Shown piece by piece: positions 1 through 11,978 of a stretch of DNA of 64,000 nucleotides; the stretch's first letter is position 1, and the number at the start of each line of letters is the position of its first letter. The stretch is taken from positions 1-64,000 of the forward strand of contig NZ_JAERRH010000002.1 in the NCBI RefSeq assembly GCF_016741855.1, read 5' to 3'. Source of the DNA: Streptomyces musisoli. Its GTDB lineage: Bacteria; Actinomycetota; Actinomycetes; Streptomycetales; Streptomycetaceae. A program made the position numbers and the translations under genes. Below the pieces are notes generated by a model. It saw only the letters and a list, made by a program, of their open reading frames with translations. It ran no database searches and had not been told where the DNA came from.

Positions 1-88
1 CCACGCACCCGCACCCACGCACCCCCGCCGACACCGGCTTCCCTCGACACCGCCCCCGCCGACATCTAGCCCCCCCGACACCTACCCC

Positions 89-1528
89 CTACGCCGACAC
101 CTCCCCCCGGTCCCCGCCCCACAGCGTGTGGAACGCCCCGTCGCGGTCCACACGGCGGTACGTGTGTGCCCCGAAGAAGTCCCGCTGTCCCTGTGTGAGC
201 GCCGCAGGCAGCCGCTCCGCCCGCAGCGCGTCGTAGTACGCCAGCGCCGCCGCGAACCCGGGCGTCGGCACCCCCTGCCGCACCGCCGCCGTCAGGACCT
301 CCCGCCAGTCGTCCTGCGCGGCGGCGATCTCCCGCGCGAACGTCTCGTCGGACAGCAGGCTCGGCAGCTCCGCACGGGCGTCGTACGCGGCGCGGATGCG
401 GTCCAGGAAGGCCGCCCGGATGATGCAGCCACCGCGCCAGATCGCGGACACCGCACCCAGGTCGATGTCCCAGCCGTACTCCTCGCTGCCCGCGGCGATC
501 TCGTGGAAGCCCTGCGTGTACGACACGATCTTCGACGCGTACAGCGCCTGCTCCACCCGGTCCGCGAAGGCCGCCGCCTCCGACTCGCTCAGCGGCGACG
601 GCTTGGGCCCCGCGAGCCCGCGGGACGCCTCGCGCAGCGCCGCGTGCCCGGACAGAGAACGGGCGAAGACCGCCTCGGCGATGCCGGACACCGGAACCCC
701 GAGGTCCAGCGCGATCTGCACCGTCCAGCGGCCGGTGCCCTTCTGCTCGGCCCGGTCCACCACCACGTCCACGAACGGCTTGCCGGTGGCCGCGTCGACG
801 TGGGACAGCACCTCGGCGGTGATCTCGATCAGGTAGGAGTCCAGCCGGCCGGTGTTCCAGGTGCGGAAGATGTCCGCGATCTGCGCCGGCGAGTACCCGG
901 CGACGTCGCGCAGCAACTGGTACGCCTCGCCGATCAGCTGCATGTCGGCGTACTCGATGCCGTTGTGGACCATCTTCACGAAGTGCCCGGCGCCGTCGGG
1001 ACCGCAGTGCGTGACACAGGGGGCGCCGTCCGCCGCCTTCGCGGAGATCTTCTCCAGCATCGGACCCAGCGACGCGTACGACTCCTTCGAACCGCCCGGC
1101 ATGATGCTCGGGCCGTGCAGCGCGCCCTCCTCGCCGCCGGAGATGCCCGTGCCGACGAAGTGGATGCCCCGCTCACGCAGCTCCCGCTCCCGGCGCCGGG
1201 TGTCCGCGAAGTGCGCGTTGCCCCCGTCGATGATCATGTCGCCGGGTTCCAGCAGCGGGGCGAACTCCTCGATCACCGCGTCCGTCGGCTCGCCCGCCTT
1301 GACCATGATGACCAGGCGGCGCGGGCGCTCCAGCGCCGCCACGAAGTCCTCGGCGGTCTCGGCAGCGATGAAGTCACCCTCCTGCCCGAACTCCTCCACC
1401 AGCGCCTTCGTCCGCGAGACCGTACGGTTGTGCACGGCGACCGTGTAGCCGTTGCGGGCGAAGTTCCGGGCGAGATTGCGGCCCATGACCGCGAGGCCCG
1501 TGACGCCGATCTGCGCTGAAGTGCTCAT
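89..1528 (-). CDS. gnd: 6-phosphogluconate dehydrogenase, decarboxylating
   Basis: This 479-residue cytosolic enzyme oxidatively decarboxylates 6-phosphogluconate to ribulose 5-phosphate with NADP+, the third step of the oxidative pentose phosphate pathway. The N-terminal Rossmann motif is GVTGLAVMGRNLARN, followed by the family signature IIDGGNAHFADTRRRE near residue 100. The substrate-binding segment GTGISGGEEGALHGPSIMPGG lies at about residues 126-146, and the catalytic lysine sits in HFVKMVHNGIEYADMQ. Length is normal for the long (about 470-residue) bacterial form. The ATG at 1526-1528 follows a GGAG ribosome-binding site. It stands alone on the minus strand with no partner gene of the pathway beside it. 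I am confident of the function. Confidence 0.97.
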   Translation of the reverse strand: MSTSAQIGVTGLAVMGRNLARNFARNGYTVAVHNRTVSRTKALVEEFGQEGDFIAAETAEDFVAALERPRRLVIMVKAGEPTDAVIEEFAPLLEPGDMIIDGGNAHFADTRRRERELRERGIHFVGTGISGGEEGALHGPSIMPGGSKESYASLGPMLEKISAKAADGAPCVTHCGPDGAGHFVKMVHNGIEYADMQLIGEAYQLLRDVAGYSPAQIADIFRTWNTGRLDSYLIEITAEVLSHVDAATGKPFVDVVVDRAEQKGTGRWTVQIALDLGVPVSGIAEAVFARSLSGHAALREASRGLAGPKPSPLSESEAAAFADRVEQALYASKIVSYTQGFHEIAAGSEEYGWDIDLGAVSAIWRGGCIIRAAFLDRIRAAYDARAELPSLLSDETFAREIAAAQDDWREVLTAAVRQGVPTPGFAAALAYYDALRAERLPAALTQGQRDFFGAHTYRRVDRDGAFHTLWGGDRGEVSA

Positions 1529-4212
<2,684 letters not shown>

Positions 4213-4389
4213 CGCTGTCTCCTCTGCGGGCGGCGGGCGTCCTGGGCCCGGCGCGGCGTACGGTCGGCTTCCATGGCCAACACTCTGCCCGCCCGGGCTC
4301 TTCCCGTCGTCGTACCTGAGCACGCCATGCGTCCTACTGCCGATGGAGTACACCGGCCGGACGATCATCCCCTGGAGGGGTGACCGCGG

Positions 4390-5193
4390 GTGGACACCCG
4401 AGGGGCCGCCCCTACTACGGGCCTGGTAGTAGTGCCTGTCGTGGATCTCGACCCCGAACTCGCCGCACTGCGCCCCCTCGGGGGCTTCTTCGTCCTGCGT
4501 ACCGCGCTCGGCGCGGCCGGAGCCGCCGGCACCCCGCGGCCGCCGACCCTCGCGCAGGGGTACGAAGGGGCGACTTCGGATGTCCACCCGGATCCGGTGG
4601 CGTTGCGCGTCGCCACCGTCGGGGAGCGGCTGGGGACCTCCGAGGCGCGGGTCGCCGCCTCCATCGCCCAGCAGGGGCTCGCCGCCCGGCTGTGGTCGGC
4701 GGCCCTGGGGTGTGCCGTCCTGTACGGCCGGCTGCCCGACCTGGACCCGCGCCTGCTGCGCTGGGACGTCCTCGCCGCCGCGCCCGACGACCTGTGGCTC
4801 ACCGAGCTGCGCCCGCTGCCCGGCGACGCGGCCACGCTCACGGCCGCCGTGCTGCACGGTCATCTGGAGCCTCTGGTCGCCGCCTTGACGGACCGCTACG
4901 GCGTCGCGGCGGGTCTGCTGTGGGGCAACGCGGGCTCCGCGCTCGCCGCGACCGCCCGGGAACTGGGCCGCTGGGCCCGGGCCCACGGCCGTACCGACGT
5001 GGCGGCCCGCACCCGCGCCCTCACCGGTGAACTGTTCGACCACCCTCTGCTGAGCGCCACCGGCGCACGCACCGGCACGGCCTTCCGGCGTCGCAGCTGC
5101 TGCCTGTACTACCGGGTGCCGGGCGGCGGGCTCTGCGGCGACTGCTGCTTCACCCGCCCGCCGCACTCTTCCCCGGACGCCGCGTCTGGGTGA
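4390..5193 (+). CDS. FhuF-like (2Fe-2S) iron reductase/transporter-associated protein
   Basis: This 267-residue, probably cytoplasmic protein ends with the cysteine pattern RRSCCLYYRVPGGGLCGDCCF. That matches the C-terminal C-C-x10-C-x2-C cluster of FhuF-type ferric-siderophore reductases. The body is Ala/Leu-rich like other actinobacterial family members (WGNAGSALAATARELGRW). The family role is release of iron from imported siderophores by reduction. No siderophore transporter lies beside it here, so the substrate is unknown. The GTG at 4390 has GGAGGGG upstream. A second GTG about 60 bases in would leave an inverted repeat outside the coding region. It is divergent from the DMT-like gene. 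Confidence 0.8.
   Translation: MDTRGAAPTTGLVVVPVVDLDPELAALRPLGGFFVLRTALGAAGAAGTPRPPTLAQGYEGATSDVHPDPVALRVATVGERLGTSEARVAASIAQQGLAARLWSAALGCAVLYGRLPDLDPRLLRWDVLAAAPDDLWLTELRPLPGDAATLTAAVLHGHLEPLVAALTDRYGVAAGLLWGNAGSALAATARELGRWARAHGRTDVAARTRALTGELFDHPLLSATGARTGTAFRRRSCCLYYRVPGGGLCGDCCFTRPPHSSPDAASG
4412..4432. promoter_or_regulatory. Perfect inverted repeat CTACTAC-N7-GTAGTAG
   Basis: Seven-base arms at 4412-4418 and 4426-4432 lie inside the first codons of the FhuF-like gene as annotated, or just upstream if a later start is used. It could be an operator or an mRNA hairpin near the start codon. No known iron-box consensus was matched by eye. Confidence 0.35.
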
Positions 5194-5233
5194 CCATGGA
5201 AGGAACCTGCCGCCGAGACCAGGGGGTTGACGG

Positions 5234-6424
5234 GTGCGAGTGGGGCTTTTGACCCGGGAGTACCCCCCGGACGTGTACGGCGGTGCCGGTGTCCACGTGG
5301 AGTTCCTCGCCCGCGAACTGACCTCGCTGGTGGACCTGGAGGTGCACTGCTGGGGTGAGGGGCGCGGGGCCGGCGTCGTACGCCACCGTCCCTGGTCCGC
5401 CCTGGACGGCTCCAACGACGCGCTGCGCACCTTCTCCGTGGACCTCGCCGTCGCCGCCGCCCTCGAAGGCCGCGAACTCGTCCACTCCCACACCTGGTAC
5501 GCCAATCTCGCCGGCCACGTCGCCAAGCTGCTGTACGGCGTGCCGCACGTGGTGACCGCCCACTCGCTGGAGCCGCTGCGCCCCTGGAAGGCCGAGCAAC
5601 TCGGGGGCGGCTACGCCCTGTCGAGCTGGGCCGAGCGCACCGCGATCGAGGCCGCCGACGCCGTGATCGCCGTCTCGGGCGCCATGCGGGAGGACGTCAT
5701 CGACTGCTATCCGGCGCTGGACCCGGCCCGCGTGCACGTGATCCGCAACGGCATCGACACCCGGCTCTACCGCCCCGCCCACGGCACCGACGCCCTCACC
5801 CGGCACGGCATCGACCCCGCCCGCCCGTACGTCCTGTTCGTCGGCCGGATCACCCGGCAGAAGGGCGTGCCCCAGCTGCTGCGCGCGGTACGGGACATCG
5901 ACCCCGGGGTGCAGGTGGTGCTCTGCGCGGGCGCCCCCGACACCCCGGAGATCGAACGGGAGTTCCGGGAGCTGTTCGAGGAGCTGCGCCGGGTGCGGGC
6001 GGGCGTGCTCTGGATCCCGCAACTGCTCCCGCGCCCCGAGGTGATCCAACTCCTCACCCACGCTGCGGTGTTCGCCTGCCCCTCGGTGTACGAGCCGCTC
6101 GGCATCGTCAACCTGGAGGCGATGGCCTGCGGCACGCCCGTGGTGGCGTCCCGGGTGGGCGGGATCCCCGAGGTCGTCCAGGACGGCCGTACGGGCCTCC
6201 TCGTCGACGTGGACGACGACTTCGTGGCCGCTCTCGCCCGGGCCCTGGACACCGTCCTGGCCGACCCGGAGGCGGCCCGGCGGATGGGGGAGGCCGGACG
6301 GGCGCGCGCGGTCCGGGAGTTCGGCTGGGACGTGGTCGCCCGCCGCACGGCGGGGCTGTACGGGGAGATCCTCGGGCGGGCTCGGTCCGGCCCGCTCGGG
6401 GCATCCATGCCGGAACGAGGGTGA
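5234..6424 (+). CDS. glgA: Glycogen synthase, actinobacterial GT4-like type
   Basis: This 396-residue cytosolic glycosyltransferase begins with the donor-fold motif [23 protein letters not shown]. The GT-B C-terminal half carries [13 protein letters not shown] and the [20 protein letters not shown] signature that holds the catalytic glutamates. It elongates alpha-1,4-glucan, or makes maltose 1-phosphate from ADP-glucose as shown for mycobacterial homologues. Which of the two applies here cannot be read from sequence. The GTG at 5234 follows AGGGGG. Its stop codon lies 11 bases before glgC, whose ribosome-binding site overlaps the end of this gene, so the two are co-transcribed and probably translationally coupled. 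Confidence 0.92.
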   Translation: MRVGLLTREYPPDVYGGAGVHVEFLARELTSLVDLEVHCWGEGRGAGVVRHRPWSALDGSNDALRTFSVDLAVAAALEGRELVHSHTWYANLAGHVAKLLYGVPHVVTAHSLEPLRPWKAEQLGGGYALSSWAERTAIEAADAVIAVSGAMREDVIDCYPALDPARVHVIRNGIDTRLYRPAHGTDALTRHGIDPARPYVLFVGRITRQKGVPQLLRAVRDIDPGVQVVLCAGAPDTPEIEREFRELFEELRRVRAGVLWIPQLLPRPEVIQLLTHAAVFACPSVYEPLGIVNLEAMACGTPVVASRVGGIPEVVQDGRTGLLVDVDDDFVAALARALDTVLADPEAARRMGEAGRARAVREFGWDVVARRTAGLYGEILGRARSGPLGASMPERG

Positions 6425-6435
6425 GGGGAGCGGCC

Positions 6436-7656
6436 ATGCGTCGTGGAGGGCCTTCCGTACTCGGGATCGTGCTGGCGGGCGGGGAGGGCAAGCGCCTGAT
6501 GCCGCTGACCGCTGACCGTGCCAAACCGGCGGTCACCTTCGGCGGCACCTACCGGCTCGTCGACTTCGTGCTGTCCAACCTGGTCAACGCCGACGTGCTG
6601 CGCATCTGTGTGCTGACCCAGTACAAGTCGCACTCGCTGGACCGGCACATCACCACCACCTGGCGGATGTCCAGCCTGCTCGGCAACTACGTCACCCCGG
6701 TCCCCGCGCAACAGCGCCTCGGCCCCCGCTGGTACCTGGGCAGCGCCGACGCGATCCTCCAGTCCCTGAATCTCGTGTACGACGAGCAGCCGGAGTACGT
6801 GGCCGTGTTCGGTGCCGACCACGTGTACCGCATGGATCCCCGGCAGATGCTCGCGCAGCACATCGAGGGCGGCGCGGGTGTGACGGTGGCCGGGATCCGG
6901 GTGCCGCGGGCGGAGTCCTCGTCCTTCGGCGTGATCACCCCGGGGTCCGACGGCCGCACCGTCGAACGCTTCCTGGAGAAGCCCGCCGATCCCCCCGGCC
7001 TGCCGGACGACCCCGGGTGCGTCTTCGCCTCCATGGGCAACTACATCTTCACCACGAAGGCCCTGATCGAGGCGCTGCACCGGGATGCCGAGGACTCGCA
7101 GTCCGTGCACGACATGGGCGGTTCGATCCTGCCGCAGCTGACCGCGCGCGGCGAGGCCGGGCTCTACGACTTCAGCGAGAACCACGTGCCCGGCGAGACC
7201 CCGGGCGACCAGGGCTACTGGCGGGACGTGGGCACCCTGGACGCCTACTACGAGGCGCACATGGACCTGATCGCCGAGCGCCCGGCGTTCAACCTCTACA
7301 ACCGGCAGTGGCCCGTCTACACCCACTCGGGCCAGCTCTCCCCGGCCCGTTTCAACGCGGGTGGCATCGCGAGCGAGTCCATCATCAGCGCGGGCTGCCT
7401 GATCCGCGGCCAGGTCACCCGATCGGTGCTCTCCCCGGGCGTGCGCGTCGACCCGGGGGCGGTGGTCCAGGGCTCGGTCCTGCACGACAACGTCCGCATC
7501 GGCCGTGGAGCGGTGGTCCGCGGCGCGGTCCTGGACAAGAACGTGGAGGTCCCGCCGGGCGCGACGATCGGCGTCAATCCGGAGCGGGACGCCGAGCTGT
7601 ACACCGTCTCCAAGGGCGGCGTCATCGCGCTGGGGAAGGGCCGGCGCGTGTCCTGA
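6436..7656 (+). CDS. glgC: Glucose-1-phosphate adenylyltransferase (ADP-glucose pyrophosphorylase)
   Basis: This 406-residue enzyme makes ADP-glucose from ATP and glucose 1-phosphate, the donor for the upstream glgA product. The nucleotide-binding loop is [20 protein letters not shown] at about residues 11-30. Other signatures are [23 protein letters not shown] and [18 protein letters not shown]. The C-terminal left-handed beta-helix shows hexapeptide rhythm ([20 protein letters not shown]). A GTG lies 15 bases upstream in frame. I chose the ATG at 6436 because GAGGGGAG sits ideally before it. The operon glgA-glgC is compact. Confidence 0.95.
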   Translation: MRRGGPSVLGIVLAGGEGKRLMPLTADRAKPAVTFGGTYRLVDFVLSNLVNADVLRICVLTQYKSHSLDRHITTTWRMSSLLGNYVTPVPAQQRLGPRWYLGSADAILQSLNLVYDEQPEYVAVFGADHVYRMDPRQMLAQHIEGGAGVTVAGIRVPRAESSSFGVITPGSDGRTVERFLEKPADPPGLPDDPGCVFASMGNYIFTTKALIEALHRDAEDSQSVHDMGGSILPQLTARGEAGLYDFSENHVPGETPGDQGYWRDVGTLDAYYEAHMDLIAERPAFNLYNRQWPVYTHSGQLSPARFNAGGIASESIISAGCLIRGQVTRSVLSPGVRVDPGAVVQGSVLHDNVRIGRGAVVRGAVLDKNVEVPPGATIGVNPERDAELYTVSKGGVIALGKGRRVS

Positions 7657-7671
7657 CGGACGCGCCGTCAG
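7653..7671 (+). terminator. Short hairpin overlapping the glgC stop
   Basis: Perfect 7-bp inverted repeat CTGACGG-N5-CCGTCAG begins inside the glgC stop codon. The stem is short and has no T-run, as is normal in Streptomyces. It could end the glgA-glgC transcript before the mannosidase gene. Confidence 0.4.
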
Positions 7672-7781
7672 CAGCGCTCCGGCGCGACGCGTTTCGCACC
7701 ATTCCCTCGGAATGCCCGGGTTCATGGCGTCCGGCCTTCAGGATGCAGGCAACGATGTCCAACCTGCGGAGGTCATCCGAC

Positions 7782-10100
7782 ATGAGAGGGACCCGGCGCA
7801 CGAGGCTGTGTCTGGCCGGGGTGATGGCAGCGACCACGCTGATCACCCCTGCCGCACGGGCCGCAGAGCGGGCCGACGGCCGCCTCACCGACCTGGTCAA
7901 CCCGTTCATCGGGACCCAGAACGAGGGCAACACCTTCCCCGGCGCGGCCGTGCCCTTCGGCATGGTGCAGCTCTCCCCGGACACCGGGCACAGCACCGGC
8001 TACGACTACACGCAGAACCGTATCCGCGGTTTCTCCCTGGTCCATCTCTCGGGCGTCGGCTGCCGCATCGGCGGCGACCTGCCCGTGCTGCCCACCACCG
8101 GCGACGTCACACAGACGGACCACGCCCGGTACGCGGCCGCGTTCTCGCACGACGACGAGGAGGCGAGCCCCGGCTACTACCGGGTCGGCCTCGCCTCCGG
8201 CATCCGCGCCGAGCTGACCGCGACCGCCCGCACCGGGGTGCAGCGCTACACCTTCCCGGCCACCACCAAGGCCAACGTCCTGCTGAACGCGGCCCAGTCG
8301 CTGCACAAGCCGGTCGGCAGCACGGTGGAGGTCCTGGACGACCGCACGGTGCGCACCGAGATCACCGGCCACGGCTTCTGCCGCGACACCGGCCCGTACA
8401 CGGTCTACACCGTCACCCGGTTCAGCCGGCCCTTCACCGCCTACGGCACCTGGGACGGCCGGACCATCACCCCGGGCGCCCGCAGCGGACCCGGCGGTGC
8501 CTACGTCCGCTTCGACACCACCCGCAACCGCACCGTCGAGGCGACCACCGCCCTGTCGTACGTCGACTCCCGAGGCGCCGCGACCAACCTGCGCGCCGAG
8601 GGCGGCCGGTCCTTCGACGCCGTGCGCCGGCGGGCCCGCGCGGAGTGGGAGCGCCGGCTCGACGGTGTCCGGGTGCGGGGCGGCACGCCCACGCTCCGCC
8701 GGACCTTCTACTCCTCGCTGTACCGGTCGTACCTCGCGCCCAACGTCGGCAGCGACGCCGACGGCCGCTACTTCGGCTGGGACCGCCGTACCCACCGGGC
8801 CCGGGGCTTCACCTACTACCAGAACTGGTCGCTGTGGGACACCTACCGCACCCAGGCCCAGCTGCTCGCGCTCCTCGCGCCGCGTGAGGCGCGGGACATG
8901 GCCCGGTCGGTGGTCGCGGTCGACGAGGACGGGGGGTGGCTGCCGAAGTGGGGCTACGGCCCGGTCGAGACGAACGTCATGAGCGGTGACCCGGTCACCC
9001 CGTTCCTGACCACCGCCTACCGGATGGGGCTCCTGAAGGGCTTCGAGGAGCGGGCCTACCGGGCGCTCAGGAAGAACGCCGACGGCGTGCCGCCGGCCGA
9101 GTACCCGGGCATCGGCCGGGAGGCCAACGCCGAGTACGTCGCGCACGGGTTCGCGCCCTACGTCAAGGGCCGGCCGTACGCCAAGATGGGCGACTCCGAC
9201 TACCACCACGGCGCCTCCGTCACCCTGGAGTACGCGCTCGCCGACGCGATGCTCGCCCAGATGGCCCGCGGTCTCGGGCACGACGAGGACGCGGCCCGCT
9301 ACGCGGCCCGCTCGCGCAACTACCGCAACGTCTTCGACCCGGCCACCGGCTTCTTCCGGGCCCGTGACGCCTCCGGCGCCTTCACCGGCTCGCCCGACCC
9401 GGCCCGTGGCACCGGCTTCCACGAGGGCACCGCCTGGCAGTACCAGTGGCTCGTCCCGCAGGACGTGCCGGGCATGGTCGGGCTGATCGGCGGCACGCAC
9501 GCCGCCAACGAGCGCCTGGACTCCTTCTTCGCCTACGGCCGGCTGCTCGCCGACCCGGAGGGCACGGCCCGCGAGGTGTGGGTGCACGGGGACCCGTACG
9601 CCTACTACAACGCCGCCGTGTACAACCCGATGAACGAGCCGGACCTCATCGCGCCCTACACCTACCTCTCCACCGGCCAGCCCTGGAAGACCACGGACGT
9701 GGTGCACGCGGCGCTGACCCTGTTCACGGACGGTCCCACCGGCATGACCGGCAACGACGACCTCGGCACCATGTCCGCCTGGAACGTCCTGTCGTCGATC
9801 GGGCTCTTCCCGGTCCAGCCCGGCTACGACACCTGGGGCCTGACCACCCCGGTCTTCGACCACGTCGACCTGGCGCTGGACCGTCACTACTGGCCGAGCG
9901 GCCGGCTGACCGTCACCGCGCCCGGCACCTCGGCCACCGACCGCTACGTCCAGGCCGTGCGCACGGACGGGACCCCGCTCGGCAGGACCTATCTGACGAC
10001 GGCCGCGCTGCGTTCGCTGCGCTCCGTCGCCTTCACGGTCGGCCCGCGCCCGTCGGAGTGGGGTACGTCACCCGAGGCGGCGCCACCCGTCCTGAGGTGA
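7782..10100 (+). CDS. Secreted GH92 alpha-mannosidase
   Basis: This 772-residue exported glycosidase has a signal peptide at residues 1-28 or so (RRTRLCLAGVMAATTLITPAARA). GH92 hallmarks follow: VNPFIGTQNEGNTFPGAAVPFGMVQLSPD near the start of the mature protein and FSLVHLSGVGC. The catalytic-domain features are YQNWSLWDTYRTQ, GMTGNDDLGTMSAWNVLSSIGLFP and HGDPYAYYNAAVYNP. GH92 enzymes are calcium-dependent, inverting exo-alpha-mannosidases acting on N-glycan or mannan side chains. The ATG at 7782 is preceded by GGAGG. Upstream ATGs at 7743 and 7755 are poorer. It is a single gene downstream of glgC. It could feed mannose or trimmed glycans to the GH38/GH85 locus 6 kb away, though nothing in sequence links their regulation. 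Confidence 0.93.
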   Translation: MRGTRRTRLCLAGVMAATTLITPAARAAERADGRLTDLVNPFIGTQNEGNTFPGAAVPFGMVQLSPDTGHSTGYDYTQNRIRGFSLVHLSGVGCRIGGDLPVLPTTGDVTQTDHARYAAAFSHDDEEASPGYYRVGLASGIRAELTATARTGVQRYTFPATTKANVLLNAAQSLHKPVGSTVEVLDDRTVRTEITGHGFCRDTGPYTVYTVTRFSRPFTAYGTWDGRTITPGARSGPGGAYVRFDTTRNRTVEATTALSYVDSRGAATNLRAEGGRSFDAVRRRARAEWERRLDGVRVRGGTPTLRRTFYSSLYRSYLAPNVGSDADGRYFGWDRRTHRARGFTYYQNWSLWDTYRTQAQLLALLAPREARDMARSVVAVDEDGGWLPKWGYGPVETNVMSGDPVTPFLTTAYRMGLLKGFEERAYRALRKNADGVPPAEYPGIGREANAEYVAHGFAPYVKGRPYAKMGDSDYHHGASVTLEYALADAMLAQMARGLGHDEDAARYAARSRNYRNVFDPATGFFRARDASGAFTGSPDPARGTGFHEGTAWQYQWLVPQDVPGMVGLIGGTHAANERLDSFFAYGRLLADPEGTAREVWVHGDPYAYYNAAVYNPMNEPDLIAPYTYLSTGQPWKTTDVVHAALTLFTDGPTGMTGNDDLGTMSAWNVLSSIGLFPVQPGYDTWGLTTPVFDHVDLALDRHYWPSGRLTVTAPGTSATDRYVQAVRTDGTPLGRTYLTTAALRSLRSVAFTVGPRPSEWGTSPEAAPPVLR

Positions 10101-10117
10101 CCTGAGCCGTCTCCGGA

Positions 10118-10160
10118 GTCCCGCGGCTTTCAGCGGCGGCGGGACTTAACCTGACGTTAA
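10118..10160 (+). terminator. Hairpin after GH92, followed by an AT-rich inverted repeat
   Basis: GTCCCGC (10118-10124) pairs with GCGGGAC (10139-10145), 18 bases past the mannosidase stop. Immediately after, TTAAC-N5-GTTAA (10146-10160) is an AT-rich inverted repeat in the probable promoter region of the next gene. The first reads as a terminator. The second is a possible regulator site. Confidence 0.4.
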
Positions 10161-10247
10161 CTGTGCGTAGCTTGATCGTACTTGACCGTAATCGTCTGGC
10201 GGAGATTGACTGCTGATCCACCCGTCGCCGACGCGTGAGGCAAGCCC

Positions 10248-11579
10248 TTGACTTCCGACCTGCTCGCTCCCCTCGATCTGGCCTTCTGGAACATGGAGTC
10301 CGACCGGCACCCGATGCACCTCGGGGCGCTGGGTGTCTTCGCCGCGCACTCGCCGACCGCCGGGGCCCACGCCGCCGACCTGCTCGCCGCCCGCGCCGCC
10401 GCCGTACCCGGCCTGCGCATGCGCATCCGCGACATCTGGCAGCCGCTCGCCTTCGGCGGCGCCACCCGCGAGACCGACCCGGACTTCGACCCCCTGAACC
10501 ATGTCCGGCTGCACGCCCCGACCGACGACTTCCACGCGGTCGCCGGCCGGCTGATGGAGCGCCCGCTGGAACGCGGCCGGCCGCCGTGGGAGGCGCATGT
10601 GCTGCCCGGCGAGGACGGGGTGTCCTTCGCCGTGCTCTTCAAGTTCCACCACGCCCTCGCCGACGGACTGCGCGCGCTGAAGCTCGCCGCCGGCGTCCTG
10701 GACCCCGTCGACCTGCCCGAGCGCGCCCCCCGCGCCATCGAGCCGCCGCGCGGCCTGCTGTCCGACGTGCGCCGGCTGCCCGCACTGGTCCCCGGGCTGC
10801 TCAGGGGCGCCCTGTCCGACGCGGGCCGGGCCGTGGACATCGGCGCCTCGCTCGCCCGCTCCACCCTCGGCATGCGCCCGTGCGCCGCGCTCACCTCCAC
10901 GCCCAGCGGCACCCGCCGCACCGCCGGCGTCGTCGTCGACATCGACGACGTGCACCGGGTGCGCAAGAGCGCCGGCGGCACCGTGAACGACGTCCTCATC
11001 GCCGTCGTCGCCGGCGCCCTGCGCCGCTGGCTGGACGAGCGCGGCGACGGCAGCGAAGGGGTCGCCCCGCGCGCCCTCATCCCGGTCTCCCGGCGCCGCC
11101 CGCGCACCGCGCAACCGCAGGGCAACCGGCTCTCCGGGTACCTGATACGGCTTCCGGTCGACGACCCGGACCCGCTCCGGCGGCTGGGCGCGGTGCGCAC
11201 GGCGATGGTCCGCAACAAGGACGCGGGCTCCGATCGCGGGGCCGGCGCGGTCGCGCTGCTCGCCGATCACGTGCCCGCGCTCGGCCACCGGCTCGGCGGG
11301 CCGCTGGTCGGCCAGGCCGCCCGGCTGTGGTTCGACATCCTGGTCACCAGCGTGCCGCTGCCCGGCATCGGGCTCCGGCTCGGCGGCCACCAGCTGGCCG
11401 AGGTGTATCCGCTGGCCCCGCTCGCGCCCGGCCAGGCGCTGGCGGTCGCGATCTCCACGTATCGCGGGAGCGTGCACTACGGGCTCGTCGCCGACGCGCG
11501 GGCCGTGCCGGACCTGGAGGTGTTCGCCCGGGCGGTGTCGGAGGAGGTCGAGGCGCTGCTGACGGCCTGCGACTGCTGA
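10248..11579 (+). CDS. Wax ester synthase/diacylglycerol acyltransferase (WS/DGAT)
   Basis: This 443-residue membrane-associated acyltransferase esterifies diacylglycerol or fatty alcohol with acyl-CoA to make storage triacylglycerol or wax ester. The active-site motif HHALADG is at residues 134-140 (His134, His135, Asp139), as in the HHxxxDG family rule. The N-terminus LAPLDLAFWNMESDRHPMH and the internal VNDVLIAVVAGALRRWL are also family features. The start is TTG at 10248 with GAGG seven bases upstream. S. coelicolor SCO0958 is a characterised member of this family, and the gene order suggests this is its counterpart. No lipid genes adjoin it. Confidence 0.92.
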   Translation: MTSDLLAPLDLAFWNMESDRHPMHLGALGVFAAHSPTAGAHAADLLAARAAAVPGLRMRIRDIWQPLAFGGATRETDPDFDPLNHVRLHAPTDDFHAVAGRLMERPLERGRPPWEAHVLPGEDGVSFAVLFKFHHALADGLRALKLAAGVLDPVDLPERAPRAIEPPRGLLSDVRRLPALVPGLLRGALSDAGRAVDIGASLARSTLGMRPCAALTSTPSGTRRTAGVVVDIDDVHRVRKSAGGTVNDVLIAVVAGALRRWLDERGDGSEGVAPRALIPVSRRRPRTAQPQGNRLSGYLIRLPVDDPDPLRRLGAVRTAMVRNKDAGSDRGAGAVALLADHVPALGHRLGGPLVGQAARLWFDILVTSVPLPGIGLRLGGHQLAEVYPLAPLAPGQALAVAISTYRGSVHYGLVADARAVPDLEVFARAVSEEVEALLTACDC

Positions 11580-11598
11580 CACCCGCGTCCGGCCGGCC

Positions 11599-11738
11599 GG
11601 GTGTGACTGCCGGCACCTGCCTCCGGCCGCTCGGGTGTGCGTGCCGGCGCCTGTCACCGGCCGGCCGGCCGGGTGTGCGTGCCGGCACCTGTCACCGGCC
11701 GCTTGGGTGTGAGTACCGACACCTGCCTCCGGCCGGTC
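11599..11738. repeat. Intergenic 34-38-bp tandem repeat, four units
   Basis: Units start at 11599, 11633, 11671 and 11705, each opening with GGGTGTG and containing a GCCGGCACCTGCCTCCGGCC-like core. The unit is GC-rich and partly self-complementary, so each copy can fold into a hairpin. It fills part of the 399-bp gap between the WS/DGAT and SDR genes. The rest of the gap (11740-11978) holds no gene I can support, only a likely SDR promoter near the CCGTAAAATCC segment at about 11907. Confidence 0.75.
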
Positions 11739-11978
11739 GTGGCCGCCACCTCAGCCCCGTGCGGCGCTCGTCACGGGGGGGCCGGACGGTCCCGCAGCAG
11801 GCGGACGCGCCGTCGGGGACCCGCGGGCGCGTGGCCGGGGCGGGATGATCCGCAGGTGTGGGCGGGGCCCCTGCGGGAAAGCGGTTTGGTTCCCGGGCCC
11901 GCCGCTCCGTAAAATCCGCTGTTCGAAAGCGGGCGCGAGTCGGAGCGCTGCGCGGGTGATCAGGGAAGCGGCAGCGCG

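Noticed and set aside
5767..7725. Long minus-strand frame antisense to glgA-glgC
   Set aside because: It spans two well-defined glycogen genes and its translation is low-complexity without any motif.
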